From the NCBI GenBank assembly GCA_021832085.1, contig JAKBLM010000002.1:1-64000 (forward strand): a DNA stretch of 64,000 nt, read 5' to 3'. A program made the translations under genes and the position numbers. How positions within the stretch are numbered: the first letter of the stretch is position 1; each line of letters opens with the position of its first letter. The notes beneath the pieces are model-generated. The model did no database searches. It was not told the DNA's origin and saw only the letters and a list, made by a program, of their open reading frames with translations. Shown piece after piece: positions 18,336 through 27,294 of the stretch. This DNA comes from Acidobacteriota bacterium. GTDB taxonomy: Bacteria; Acidobacteriota; Terriglobia; Acidiferrales; UBA7541.

Positions 18336-18868
18336 GGGGCGGGCTGGCGCGCTGGCGCGTGCGGGCAGGCTATCCCGCCGCTCTGCTCTATTTCTGGCTG
18401 GCGCGGCCGCGGCCGGCCTGGCTGGTGGCGGGCGCCGCGATCGCGTTGGTCGGCCTTGGCCTTCGTGCGCTGGCTGCCGGCTACTTGCGCAAGCATGAGG
18501 GGCTGGCGACGGCCGGGCCCTACGCCTGGACGCGAAATCCCCTCTATTTCGGGAGCGCCTTGATGGCGGCAGGGTTGGCGGTGGCCTCGCATTCCTGGCT
18601 GGCCGGCGCGGTGGTTGCCGCTTATATCGTCGCGTTCTATCCCGCCACAATGCGCAGCGAAGAAGCCGAGCTCATCCGGGAATACGGCGACGCTTTCCGC
18701 GACTACGCCGCGCGGGTGCCGCTCTTCTGGCCGCGCCCGCCGCGCATGGCCGGGAACGGGGGAAAATTCTCCGGCGCACTCTATCTGCGCAATCGCGAAT
18801 ACAACGCCACGCTCGGCACGGCGATGGTGTTGCTGCTGCTGGTGCTGAAAATGGTCTGGTTCGGATAG
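18332..18868 (+). CDS. Isoprenylcysteine carboxyl methyltransferase (ICMT)-like membrane protein
   Basis: 178 residues with about four hydrophobic segments. GPYAWTRNPLYFGSALMAAG and SEEAELIREYGDAFRDYAARV are the SAM-binding and C-terminal signatures of the ICMT/phospholipid methyltransferase family. Bacterial members have no known prenylated substrate and are unassigned. Its position as the last gene of the LPS operon, overlapping the GT9 gene by ATGA, suggests a role on an envelope lipid or isoprenoid, which is inference only. Confidence 0.85.
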   Translation: MRGGLARWRVRAGYPAALLYFWLARPRPAWLVAGAAIALVGLGLRALAAGYLRKHEGLATAGPYAWTRNPLYFGSALMAAGLAVASHSWLAGAVVAAYIVAFYPATMRSEEAELIREYGDAFRDYAARVPLFWPRPPRMAGNGGKFSGALYLRNREYNATLGTAMVLLLLVLKMVWFG

Positions 18869-19047
18869 GCAGGCCCGGGCCGGGAACTTCCGCTCAGATA
18901 TCAACTATTGCGGAAGCCTCCCGAACGCTTCCGGGATCTTTCCCGACATCCCGCGTCGGGACTCGCTGCGTTCATTGCCAACCTTCGCTCAGGAGGGGAA
19001 ACGCGCCAAGCGGCGATACGGACGCCCAAGCGCAGCGGCGTCGTGTA
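18869..19047. terminator. Convergent intergenic region with two hairpins
   Basis: Between the converging ICMT-like and 88-residue genes. GGAAGC/GCTTCC (18912-18917, 18927-18932) and a perfect 7-bp TCCCGAC/GTCGGGA (18941-18947, 18955-18961) are candidate transcript ends, but neither has a T tract. Confidence 0.35.
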
Positions 19048-19314
19048 CTACTGCAGGCGGTAGACTTCGCGCATCAGGCGCTGGAATTTCGGGCGATAGA
19101 TCAGGTCGTAGGCGTCTTCCTTGCCAGGGAAAAGCTGGAGGGCGACTCGCCGCGTGGCCATGGCGAGCTCGGAAGCCTCCTCGTAAGGCAGCTCACCCTC
19201 GGCAATGATAGCGAGCGCCATCTGCACCACCATGCGCAATCTGCGGATTTTTCGGCTCTCTTCGGCAATCGCCTCGGGGGTGGGCGCGGGCCGCTCTTCG
19301 ACGTTCATAGCCAT
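19048..19314 (-). CDS. Conserved 88-residue hypothetical protein
   Basis: Small, mostly helical, cytoplasmic protein: an acidic Pro-rich start (VEERPAPTPEAIAEES) then RKIRRLRMVVQMALAII, ELPYEEASELAMATRRVAL and a C-terminal KEDAYDLIYRPKFQRLM. The start at 19314 has AAGG upstream; a second in-frame ATG is at 19308. I associate this type with acidobacterial genomes but know no function. The longer reading frame upstream lies antisense to the divergent gene and is not used. Confidence 0.7.
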   Translation of the reverse strand: MAMNVEERPAPTPEAIAEESRKIRRLRMVVQMALAIIAEGELPYEEASELAMATRRVALQLFPGKEDAYDLIYRPKFQRLMREVYRLQ

Positions 19315-19324
19315 TCTTTGCCTT

Positions 19325-19353
19325 ATGATAGGTGGTGGAGTCGGCTCCAGCAA
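19325..19353 (-). promoter_or_regulatory. Possible promoter of the 88-residue gene
   Basis: Minus-strand TTGCTG (19348-19353) and TATCAT (19325-19330) with a 17-base spacer. The -10 box is 10 bases from the ATG, so the transcript would have almost no leader, which lowers confidence. Confidence 0.35.
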
Positions 19354-19414
19354 GTGAGCGTCTCTTGGGTCCTGGTTGCCGCCGGCGACGGCCCGGCGCG
19401 ATACGGAGGCGACG

Positions 19415-19723
19415 ATGAGCGAGCGAAAGACCGGGGATTCCCGACCGCAGGAAGAAACTGTTGCCGTACACCGCGCCGATTCGTGGACGGAGGCGGTGGT
19501 GATTCGCGGCCTGCTCGAAAGTGCCGGAATCGATTCTCCTTCCCTCACCCATACCGATCCTTATCCCTTCAGCAACCCGCCCGCCCACTTTCCCGGCGCG
19601 GAGATTCTGGTGCGCGAATCGCAGGTGGAGGAAGCGCGGCAGATCATCGCCGACTATCTCGCCTCGATCGAAAATGCGCCGCCGGAAGACGAAGAAGCGG
19701 CCGAGGAAACCGGCAAAGAGTGA
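19415..19723 (+). CDS. DUF2007-type putative signal-transducing protein
   Basis: 102 residues; the central 70 carry the small ferredoxin-like DUF2007 pattern: VAVHRADSWTEAVVIRGLLE, SAGIDS, PGAEILVRESQVEEARQII. An acidic tail (EDEEAAEETGKE) ends the protein. The ATG at 19415 is chosen for its GGAGG-like site nine bases upstream. The family often sits with metabolic or membrane genes and has no firm function. It is divergent from the 88-residue gene. Confidence 0.8.
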   Translation: MSERKTGDSRPQEETVAVHRADSWTEAVVIRGLLESAGIDSPSLTHTDPYPFSNPPAHFPGAEILVRESQVEEARQIIADYLASIENAPPEDEEAAEETGKE

Positions 19724-19834
19724 AGGGCGCTCCGCCGGCGGGAATAACCTGGGAAAGCCCACCGTCAGGCGGGAAAGTACTGGCTCTGGCGACCCGAACG
19801 AAAGGTGAAACAACCCGGCTCGCCACCAGATGAC

Positions 19835-22305
19835 TCAGCGGTCGGCACGAACGAAGGGCATGATGGTGACGCGGTTATCCCAGCAAAAAGCGGTTACCGC
19901 GCCGTCGCGGTCGGTGCGCCAAAGCGCAATGCCGTCGTGGCGATAGCGATCCATCACTTCCGGCGAGGGCAATCCAAACGTATTGTGCGCACCCACCGAG
20001 ATCACCGCGTATTCCGGGTGCACCGCCGCGAGGAATGACTGGCTGGAAGAGGTCTTGCTGCCGTGGTGCGGCACCTTCAGGAAAGCCGAGCCGAGCGGAT
20101 CGCCGTCCTGGATCAGCTTCTGCTCCACGTCCTTCTGAATATCGCCGGGCAACAGGAAGCGCGTCGAGCCGTCCCTGAGCGAGAGCACGACTGAATCATC
20201 GTTCGATGCCACGGCAACCTCCGCATCGTTGGGGGGCCAGAGAAAGCGGCCGGTGACCTTGCCCCAGGCGAAGCTTTCGCCGCTGCGGCGATGCACGATC
20301 GGAATGCCGAGCCCACGCGCTTCGTAAAGAAGGGCGTAATAGGCGCGGGAGTCAACGTTGTGACCCACCCAGAACTGGCCTACCTGGAAATTTTGCAGCA
20401 CGGAGAACAGGGCATCGTCTTGCCGTCGGGGAAGCCGACGAAAATCGAATCGCCCTGGCCAACGTCGAGCACCGTCACCTGCAAGTCGCCCGGACGGAGC
20501 CGCGGCGGAAAAGGATACGTCCCAATCGCGAGCACCGCTGCCGTGAGCGCGGCGGCCAAGGCCCATTTCGCCCATCATGCCAGCGGCGGAACATCGCGTT
20601 CGGCCCCCGCTCGGCCGGCGGTCCGGCCGCGCAACAGCACTGTGCCCAGAATCACCAGCAGCGCCAGGAAGGCGATCAGCAACCATAGCGGCGGGCCCGG
20701 CAGCCGATAGGAAAGCCAGCGCCAACGGGCAAACCAGCGCACCGTGGCCACCAGCGCCGTCACCAGCCACCCCACCGGTTTCGCCAGAATCGCGCCCAGG
20801 CGCGTCCACACCAGCCCCACCACCAGCGCCAGAAATCCCAGCGGAACGATCAGCGTCGTGAGCAGCACTGCCGGCACGTTGGCCATCGGTCCGGAAAGGC
20901 TGACGCGGTGGAAATCGGCGACGAGCACCGGGAGCAACCCTAGCTGGATGACAAGCGAGAGCAGCACCAGTTCCCACACGTGCAGGCCTCCCGCGATCGC
21001 CCACTCGACGGCCTTGCGCGCCACGCGCGCCAGCCGTTCGGGCAGGCTGCTCGATATCCAGTCCGTCAATTGCCGTAAATCGAGCCGGAACTGCGCGACC
21101 CGAGGCGGATGGGAACTGTCGCGCGTCGAATCGGCCAGATGCCGGAGCCCGCGCCAATAGGGGACGCTGGTGCGGTCGAGCCACGGCAACGCCACTGCGG
21201 CGATGACCGAGGCGGCCAGGAACGAGAGCTGGAAACTCGGATCGCCCAACTCGCGCGGGCCCGCCAGCAACAACACGATCGCGGCCAGCGATACCGAATT
21301 CAGCAGCGACACCCGTCGCGTGAAGAGTCGCGCCACCACCACCACTGCCGCCATCAGCGCCGCGCGCTCGACCGGCGGCCGGTCCTGCACCACCATCACG
21401 TAACCGGCCAGCACCGCCACCACCACCAGCGTCGTCGCCACGGGCGAGAGCCGCAACCGGCGGCAGAGCCAGAAAAGCGCCAGCGTGAGCACGGCAACAT
21501 GCAGCCCCGCGATGACGAGCACGTGGTAGACCGCCGCTTTCTGAAACGCCTGGGAGAGCGAGCTATCGACGAAGCTGCGATCGCCAAGCAGCATCGCCCG
21601 CACCACCGGCGCGTTCGTGGGGCCGAAGACGCGGTCGGCTTCGTGCAGCAGCGCTCCGCGTAGCCGCGCGATTCGCGCCCGCAGCGTCGGCGGCGGACCT
21701 GGCAGCCGGCGGAGCAGCAGCGGGCTGCGGAGGGTCCCCTCCAGTTCGATTCCCTGCCGGGCGAGATAGCCGCGATAGTCGAAGGCCCCAGGATCGAGGA
21801 AATTGCGTGGCAGGCGGGCTTGGGCCAACGCTTCCACGGTGTCGCCGGCGCGCACCGGCGGAGGCGGGCCTTCGCCTTCGATATCGTCCTCGTAGAGATT
21901 GAGCCGGAGGCCGCCGGAAACCGGGATGTATTTCCCCGCCACTTCCACCCGCTCGAGCGCGATGACGTAGCGGTAGCCCCAAGGCAGGCGCAACGGGTCG
22001 TCGACCAGACGGCCGCGCCAGCGGAGCGGCTCGCTCAGGCCGAGCCTGCCAACCGCTATCAGCCGGTCGACGCGATCCGCGGGTTGGGCAGCATGCTCGA
22101 GCGCGACCGCGGCCAAGCCGACCAGGCACCATGCCGCCAGCGCCGCGGCCAGTGCCGTTCGCAGCCGACCCCGCCGCACCAGTAGCAGCCCGGCCGCCAC
22201 GGCTGAGGCAGCCAACACCATCCAGGCAAGTCCGGCGTGCGGCCAGATCCCTCCGACGGCAATGCCGACGGCCAGAGCGACGGCCATCCAAATGAGCGGG
22301 ATCAC
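19835..22305 (-). pseudogene. comEC: comEC/rec2 DNA-uptake channel, broken by a stop and a deletion
   Basis: The N-terminal part (22305 down to 20578, 576 codons) has the DUF4131 region and the polytopic Competence domain with VFGPTNAPVVRAMLLGD and FQKAAVYHVLVIAGLHVAV. It ends at TGA 20575-20577. The same frame then continues with clear homology, including DLQVTVLDVGQGDSIFV and FPDGKTM, to about 20413, where the frame shifts and SVLQNFQVGQFWVGHN resumes in another frame, running to 19835 with VPHHGSKTSS. About 50 residues are missing at the junction, including the HxHxDH metal site of the beta-lactamase-like domain. The gene overlaps rlmD by four bases. Function as a channel is unlikely if the sequence is correct. 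Confidence 0.85.
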
Positions 22306-23636
22306 GGTTGCGATGTGAGAACGGCCAGCGTCTCGATGTGAAAAGTTTGTGGAAACACGTCAAACAGATGCAATTCGGCGACCTGAAAACCGGCCTTCAC
22401 CAGTTCGCTCAGATCGCGCGCCAGGGTCGACGGATCGCACGACAAATAGTGAATGCGCCCGGGTTTCAGTCGCGCCAGCGCGGCCAGGGCATCGGCTGAT
22501 ACACCCGCCCGTGGCGGATCGAGCACCAACAGTTCCGGCCTTTCCCGCCAATCGGCAAGGAATTGTTCGGTTCCGGAATTCACCGCCTGGCCCGGGCCCC
22601 CTGCGGCTTTCAGGTTCGCTTCGAGGTCACGCGAAGCAGCCGGATCAGCTTCCACCGCGACAACGCGATCGAAACGCCGACTGAGCGGCACGCTGAATAG
22701 CCCCACACCGGCGTAGAGATCGAGGGCCAAGCCGGCCGCTGGGCCGTTCGTCACTGTCTCGGCCATCGATTCGAGCAGAAAACGATTCACCTGGAAAAAC
22801 GACAGATGCCCGACCTGATAGCTGTTTCCCGCCGCTTCGTATTGCAAATAGCCTGGCCCGTCGAGATCCATCCGCTCGCCCGCGGTTTCTTCGAGCAGCA
22901 CCGAGCGAACCGCCGGCAGGGCGGTGCGGAGACGCCGGATCAGCCGGTGCGGCGCTTCCGGAAATTTCGTCAGGGAAACGTTCAGCAGCATGTCGCCAGA
23001 AGGTGCAGCGAAAGCCTGGATCTCTCGAATCTCCGCCGGGCCTCCGGAGCCGAGTTCGGCCCGCACCGCCGCGAGTGCCTGGCCCAGCGGCGGGGCGAGC
23101 ACAGCGCACTGGTCCACGGCGCAGAGCTGGTTCGAGCCTGCATGGAAATAGCCAAGGGCCAGCGAACCATCGCCAGTCTGGCTTCCGGAGACGGCGCCAT
23201 TCACCGGCCGCACCTTCCATTGCGCACGGTTGCGGTAGCCGAAGGGTGGTGAGGGGTGCAGCGCGATCGGCCCCTCCCAATTCACCCGGCCCAGCCGGCT
23301 GAGCGTTTCCCGCAGGATTTCGGCCTTCGCCGCGACCTGCCGTTCGTAAGCGATGTGCTGATATTGGCAGCCGCCGCACGCCCGGAAATAGGGGCATCGC
23401 GGCTCGACGCGCTCGGGCGACGGTCGAAGGATTTCCGCCACCTCGGCGCGCACGAAATTCTTGCGGGCGTCGACCGGGCGTGCGCGAATCTCCTCTCCCG
23501 GTAAGACGAACGGTACGAAATAGATCACGCTCTCGCGCCGGGCCAGGCCGTCGCCGCCGTAAACGAGCTTCTCGATCTCGAGCGTGACCGGCGCGGCCGG
23601 TCCCTTGCGGGGTTTGCTTCGGTTCGTGCGTTTCAT
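22302..23636 (-). CDS. rlmD: 23S rRNA (uracil-5-)-methyltransferase, RlmD/TrmA family
   Basis: 444 residues. N-terminal TRAM domain (about 15-70), then an iron-sulfur site with C81, C87 and C90 in CPYFRACGGCQYQH and a fourth Cys further on. The SAM-binding LDLYAGVGLFSVPL, VVAVEADP and LDPPRAGVS precede the catalytic SCDPSTLARD and the C-terminal DVFPQTFHIETL. The family methylates U1939 or U747 of 23S rRNA or U54 of tRNA; the Fe-S plus TRAM layout favours RlmD, though specificity is not proven. It overlaps comEC and the hypothetical upstream gene by four bases each. Confidence 0.92.
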   Translation of the reverse strand: MKRTNRSKPRKGPAAPVTLEIEKLVYGGDGLARRESVIYFVPFVLPGEEIRARPVDARKNFVRAEVAEILRPSPERVEPRCPYFRACGGCQYQHIAYERQVAAKAEILRETLSRLGRVNWEGPIALHPSPPFGYRNRAQWKVRPVNGAVSGSQTGDGSLALGYFHAGSNQLCAVDQCAVLAPPLGQALAAVRAELGSGGPAEIREIQAFAAPSGDMLLNVSLTKFPEAPHRLIRRLRTALPAVRSVLLEETAGERMDLDGPGYLQYEAAGNSYQVGHLSFFQVNRFLLESMAETVTNGPAAGLALDLYAGVGLFSVPLSRRFDRVVAVEADPAASRDLEANLKAAGGPGQAVNSGTEQFLADWRERPELLVLDPPRAGVSADALAALARLKPGRIHYLSCDPSTLARDLSELVKAGFQVAELHLFDVFPQTFHIETLAVLTSQP

Positions 23637-24352
23637 GTCAGGTAGAACAAGCTCAAACGCGGCAGCCCGATTTTTTCGAGCAAGCGTTTCTGCACATATT
23701 GCCGCTCGAGCTGGCCGAGTTGCTCCGCGGTCATTTTACGGCGATACGGAGCCAGTGCTCGATCGAGTTCCCGGCGAATTTCCACCATCATCGGTTCAGG
23801 CGCCGCTGCGATCAGCGCCGCGGTCAGCTTTTCTTCGAGGACGGTCAGCCAACGCTCCAGATCCTCGAGATCGGCTTCGGTGTCGAGCCCGGCGCGCCGC
23901 TCGGCCAGTTGGGCTGCGGTGTGCTCGAACCGGGCGGCGAGGGCGGCGTCGCTTTCCTTTGCCTTTTCGGCGGCGCGGCGAAGCCGCTCGATATTCCGAT
24001 CGAAATAGGCCCCGACCTCGGTCGGTGAAAACAGGTCCGAAGTGTCGCGACGGCCGGTTTCGGGTCCGGCTCCCGCCGAAGCCTCGCGCGCTTCCGCGGC
24101 GGCTTCGAACACGGCATCGACGCAATAGACCAGGGTCTTCAGCGGCCGGCCGGCCTGCGCCCTGCGCGAGCGCTGATAGCTTTCGAAGGCACGGTCGATG
24201 CCCTTGAGTACCGCTTCGAGCGGAATGCCGGCCTTCTGCCAGGTCTCCACGATCGCCCAGTCGAGCGGCGAGACGAGCACGTGGGCGCCGCGCTTGCGCC
24301 AGAAATATTCCTCGATCTCAGTGTAATAGTTGAAGTAGTTGAGCTCTTCCAT
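23633..24352 (-). CDS. Conserved hypothetical protein in the valS-comEC operon
   Basis: 239 residues, no signal or membrane segment. It opens MEELNYFNYYTEIEEYFWRK; LVSPLDWAIVETWQKAGIPL and VLKGIDRAFESY suggest a helical DNA/RNA-binding-like N-terminus, and the C-terminal half is charged and likely coiled-coil (LERWLTVLEEKL, PYRRKMTAEQLGQLERQYVQ). ATG at 24352 is used; the longer frame adds an unrelated tail. I recognise the type from acidobacterial genomes but no function. It overlaps rlmD (ATGA) and follows coaX by 125 bases. Confidence 0.8.
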   Translation of the reverse strand: MEELNYFNYYTEIEEYFWRKRGAHVLVSPLDWAIVETWQKAGIPLEAVLKGIDRAFESYQRSRRAQAGRPLKTLVYCVDAVFEAAAEAREASAGAGPETGRRDTSDLFSPTEVGAYFDRNIERLRRAAEKAKESDAALAARFEHTAAQLAERRAGLDTEADLEDLERWLTVLEEKLTAALIAAAPEPMMVEIRRELDRALAPYRRKMTAEQLGQLERQYVQKRLLEKIGLPRLSLFYLT

Positions 24353-24477
24353 GGCTACCGGGAGATCTGCCTCTTTGTCTCGCTCGCCGCACTCGAGATT
24401 GCCGGGAGCCAATTGCCAAGGACGGATGGATTGGCCGGCCGAAGCACTCCGCTACGCGGCGTCCCGATTCAACCGGC

Positions 24478-25298
<821 letters not shown>

Positions 25299-25299
<1 letters not shown>

Positions 25300-26306
25300 C
25301 AGGGCGCCTCCCGGACCGTGCCGGAGACGACCGTTTCCACCCCCCCGTCATCGCGGCGCACACGCAGCAGGCCGCTCGGCTCGAGGCCCTCGGTCGTTCC
25401 GGTGAAGGTTTCCGTCGCTGTTTCCACGCGGATACGTTTGCCGCGGGCGAAACTCGAAACCTTGTGGAAACGTTCGACGATCACACCCGGCCCCTCCGTC
25501 ATGAAGCGATTGTAGTAGCGCTCGAGTTCGAGCAGCAACCGCACCAGCAGCTCGAGCCGCGACTGCGGCCGGCCGGTCTCGATCCGCAGCGAGGTGGCCA
25601 GCGAGGCCAGGTCATCCGGCAGCCGCTCGTGGTTTGCGTTCATGCCCAGGCCGATCACGACGAACTGGATGCGGTCAGGCTCCGCGTGCATTTCGGTGAG
25701 GATGCCGGTGAATTTGCGCCCGCCAAGCAGCAGATCGTTGGGCCAGCGGATATCGGGCGCCAAGCCGGTTTGCTGCTCGACAGCCGCGGCCGCCGCCAGG
25801 CCGGCGACTAGCGTCAACATCGGCGCAGCGGCCGGGGCCAGCGTCGGGCGTAGCAGCACGCTGACGTAGATGCCGCTCGCCTTCTCCGAATGCCAGCTGC
25901 GGCCCACGCGGCCCCGGCCGGCCGTCTGCTCCTCGGCAATCACCACAGTGCCGTGCGGCGCGCCGCGGTGGCCCAATTCGAGTGCGATGTCGTTGGTCGA
26001 GCCGGCTTTGAAAAAATGGTAGAGGTTGTTGTGGAAAATCGTGCCGCGCAGCCGCGGATTCAGCAGCCCCGGCACCAGCACGTCTGGCGCTTCCTCGATC
26101 CGGTAGCCGGCGCCGGTGTGCCCCTTCACCTTCACTCCCGTCGACCGCAGCTTTTCCACCCAGCGCCAGACGGCGTAGCGCGTGACGCCGATCTCGCGGG
26201 CGATACGCGCCCCGCTGATCACCAGCATCGGCCGCGAGGCCAGCAGCGTCATGAGCCGGTCAATGCGGCTGTCAGTGCGTCCGGGAATCGCCAGCAAGCG
26301 CGCCAT
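25299..26306 (-). CDS. birA: Biotin-[acetyl-CoA-carboxylase] ligase with N-terminal HTH
   Basis: 335 residues. The N-terminal winged helix (about 12-60; ISGARIAREIGVTRYAVWRW) implies a bifunctional ligase/repressor. The ligase domain carries GRGRVGRSWHSE (biotinyl-AMP loop), DIRWPNDLLLGGRKFTGIL and a C-terminal SH3-like domain. It biotinylates the carboxyl carrier protein of acetyl-CoA carboxylase. ATG at 26306 is chosen from the family N-terminus; a longer frame overlaps nadC. It starts 13 bases after the nadC stop and shares one base with coaX. Confidence 0.94.
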
Positions 26307-26319
26307 GGGAGGCTTGAGG

Positions 26320-27213
26320 TTACTCGACACGGGCCCATTCCACAAGCAGGCTGAAATCGGCGGCCGGCGCCGAATGGGTAAGCGCGCCGACGGAGACAAA
26401 ATCGGCCCCGGCCTTCGCGTAGGCAGCCAGGTTGGCGAGCGTCACGCCACCCGAAAGCTCCACGCCGCAGCCGGGCCGCTCACGGCGAACGATCGCGACC
26501 AGCCGCGCGGCCTCATCCGGCGAGAGATTGTCGAGCAGCACCTCGTCGGGGCCGGCAGGGAGCGCCTCGCGCAGCTCCGCCTCGTTGCGCACCTCGACTT
26601 CAACCTTCAGCTGGCACGCGGCAGCGGCTTCGCGGGCGCGGCGCACCGCCTCGGCAACACCGCCCGCGGCGGCGATGTGGTTTTCCTTGATCAGGACGCC
26701 GTCGGAGAGGCCGAAACGGTGATTCGTGCCGCCGCCGGCGCGGACAGCGTATTTTTCCAGGCGGCGAAAAAGCGGTGTGGTCTTGCGCGTGTCGCGCAGC
26801 TGCGTTCCAGTGCCGGCGAACACTGCGGCGTAGCGCGCGGCAAGCGTCGCCACACCGGAAAGATGCGCCAGGAAATTGAGCGCCGTGCGTTCGCCGGTAA
26901 GGATTGCGCGGGCGCTGCCTGCCAGCTCTGCAACTGTTGCGCCCGAAGGCACGCGCGAACCTTCGGCGAAATGAGCGGTGAAAGCGATTTCGCGGTCGAG
27001 CAAACGGAAGACGCGCTCGAAAAGCGGCAGGCCCGCCAGAACGAGCTCCTGCCTGGCCAGCAGCCGCGCACGGGCGCGGGCTGCGGCCGGAACAGTAGCG
27101 ACGGTGGTAACGTCACCCGTGCCGACATCCTCGGCGAGCGCGGCGCTCGCCAGCGATGCGATTTCGGCCGCGTCCCAGTCGAAAGTTTCCAGAGCTGTCG
27201 TTCCTTTGGCCAT
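26320..27213 (-). CDS. nadC: Nicotinate-nucleotide pyrophosphorylase (carboxylating)
   Basis: 297 residues. NadC (quinolinate phosphoribosyltransferase) makes nicotinate mononucleotide, the entry to NAD. Motifs: ALAEDVGTGDVTT near the N-terminus, LNFLAHLSGVAT, RDTRKTTP (quinolinate and PRPP binding), GGGTNHRFGLSDGVLIKENH and VELSGGVTLANL. It lies 81 bases after valS in the same direction. Confidence 0.96.
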   Translation of the reverse strand: MAKGTTALETFDWDAAEIASLASAALAEDVGTGDVTTVATVPAAARARARLLARQELVLAGLPLFERVFRLLDREIAFTAHFAEGSRVPSGATVAELAGSARAILTGERTALNFLAHLSGVATLAARYAAVFAGTGTQLRDTRKTTPLFRRLEKYAVRAGGGTNHRFGLSDGVLIKENHIAAAGGVAEAVRRAREAAAACQLKVEVEVRNEAELREALPAGPDEVLLDNLSPDEAARLVAIVRRERPGCGVELSGGVTLANLAAYAKAGADFVSVGALTHSAPAADFSLLVEWARVE

Positions 27214-27294
27214 CGGAGGGTAATCCTAGCATCCCCAAGGCCGCGCGTGGGCATTTCGAGAACGGCACATAGCCTGAAGGAAGCGCTACTCGGA

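Noticed and set aside
19835..21184. Reading the 449-codon frame as one separate protein
   Set aside because: Only the part after about 20412 is ComEC-like; the upstream part is an off-frame reading of the ComEC membrane domain.
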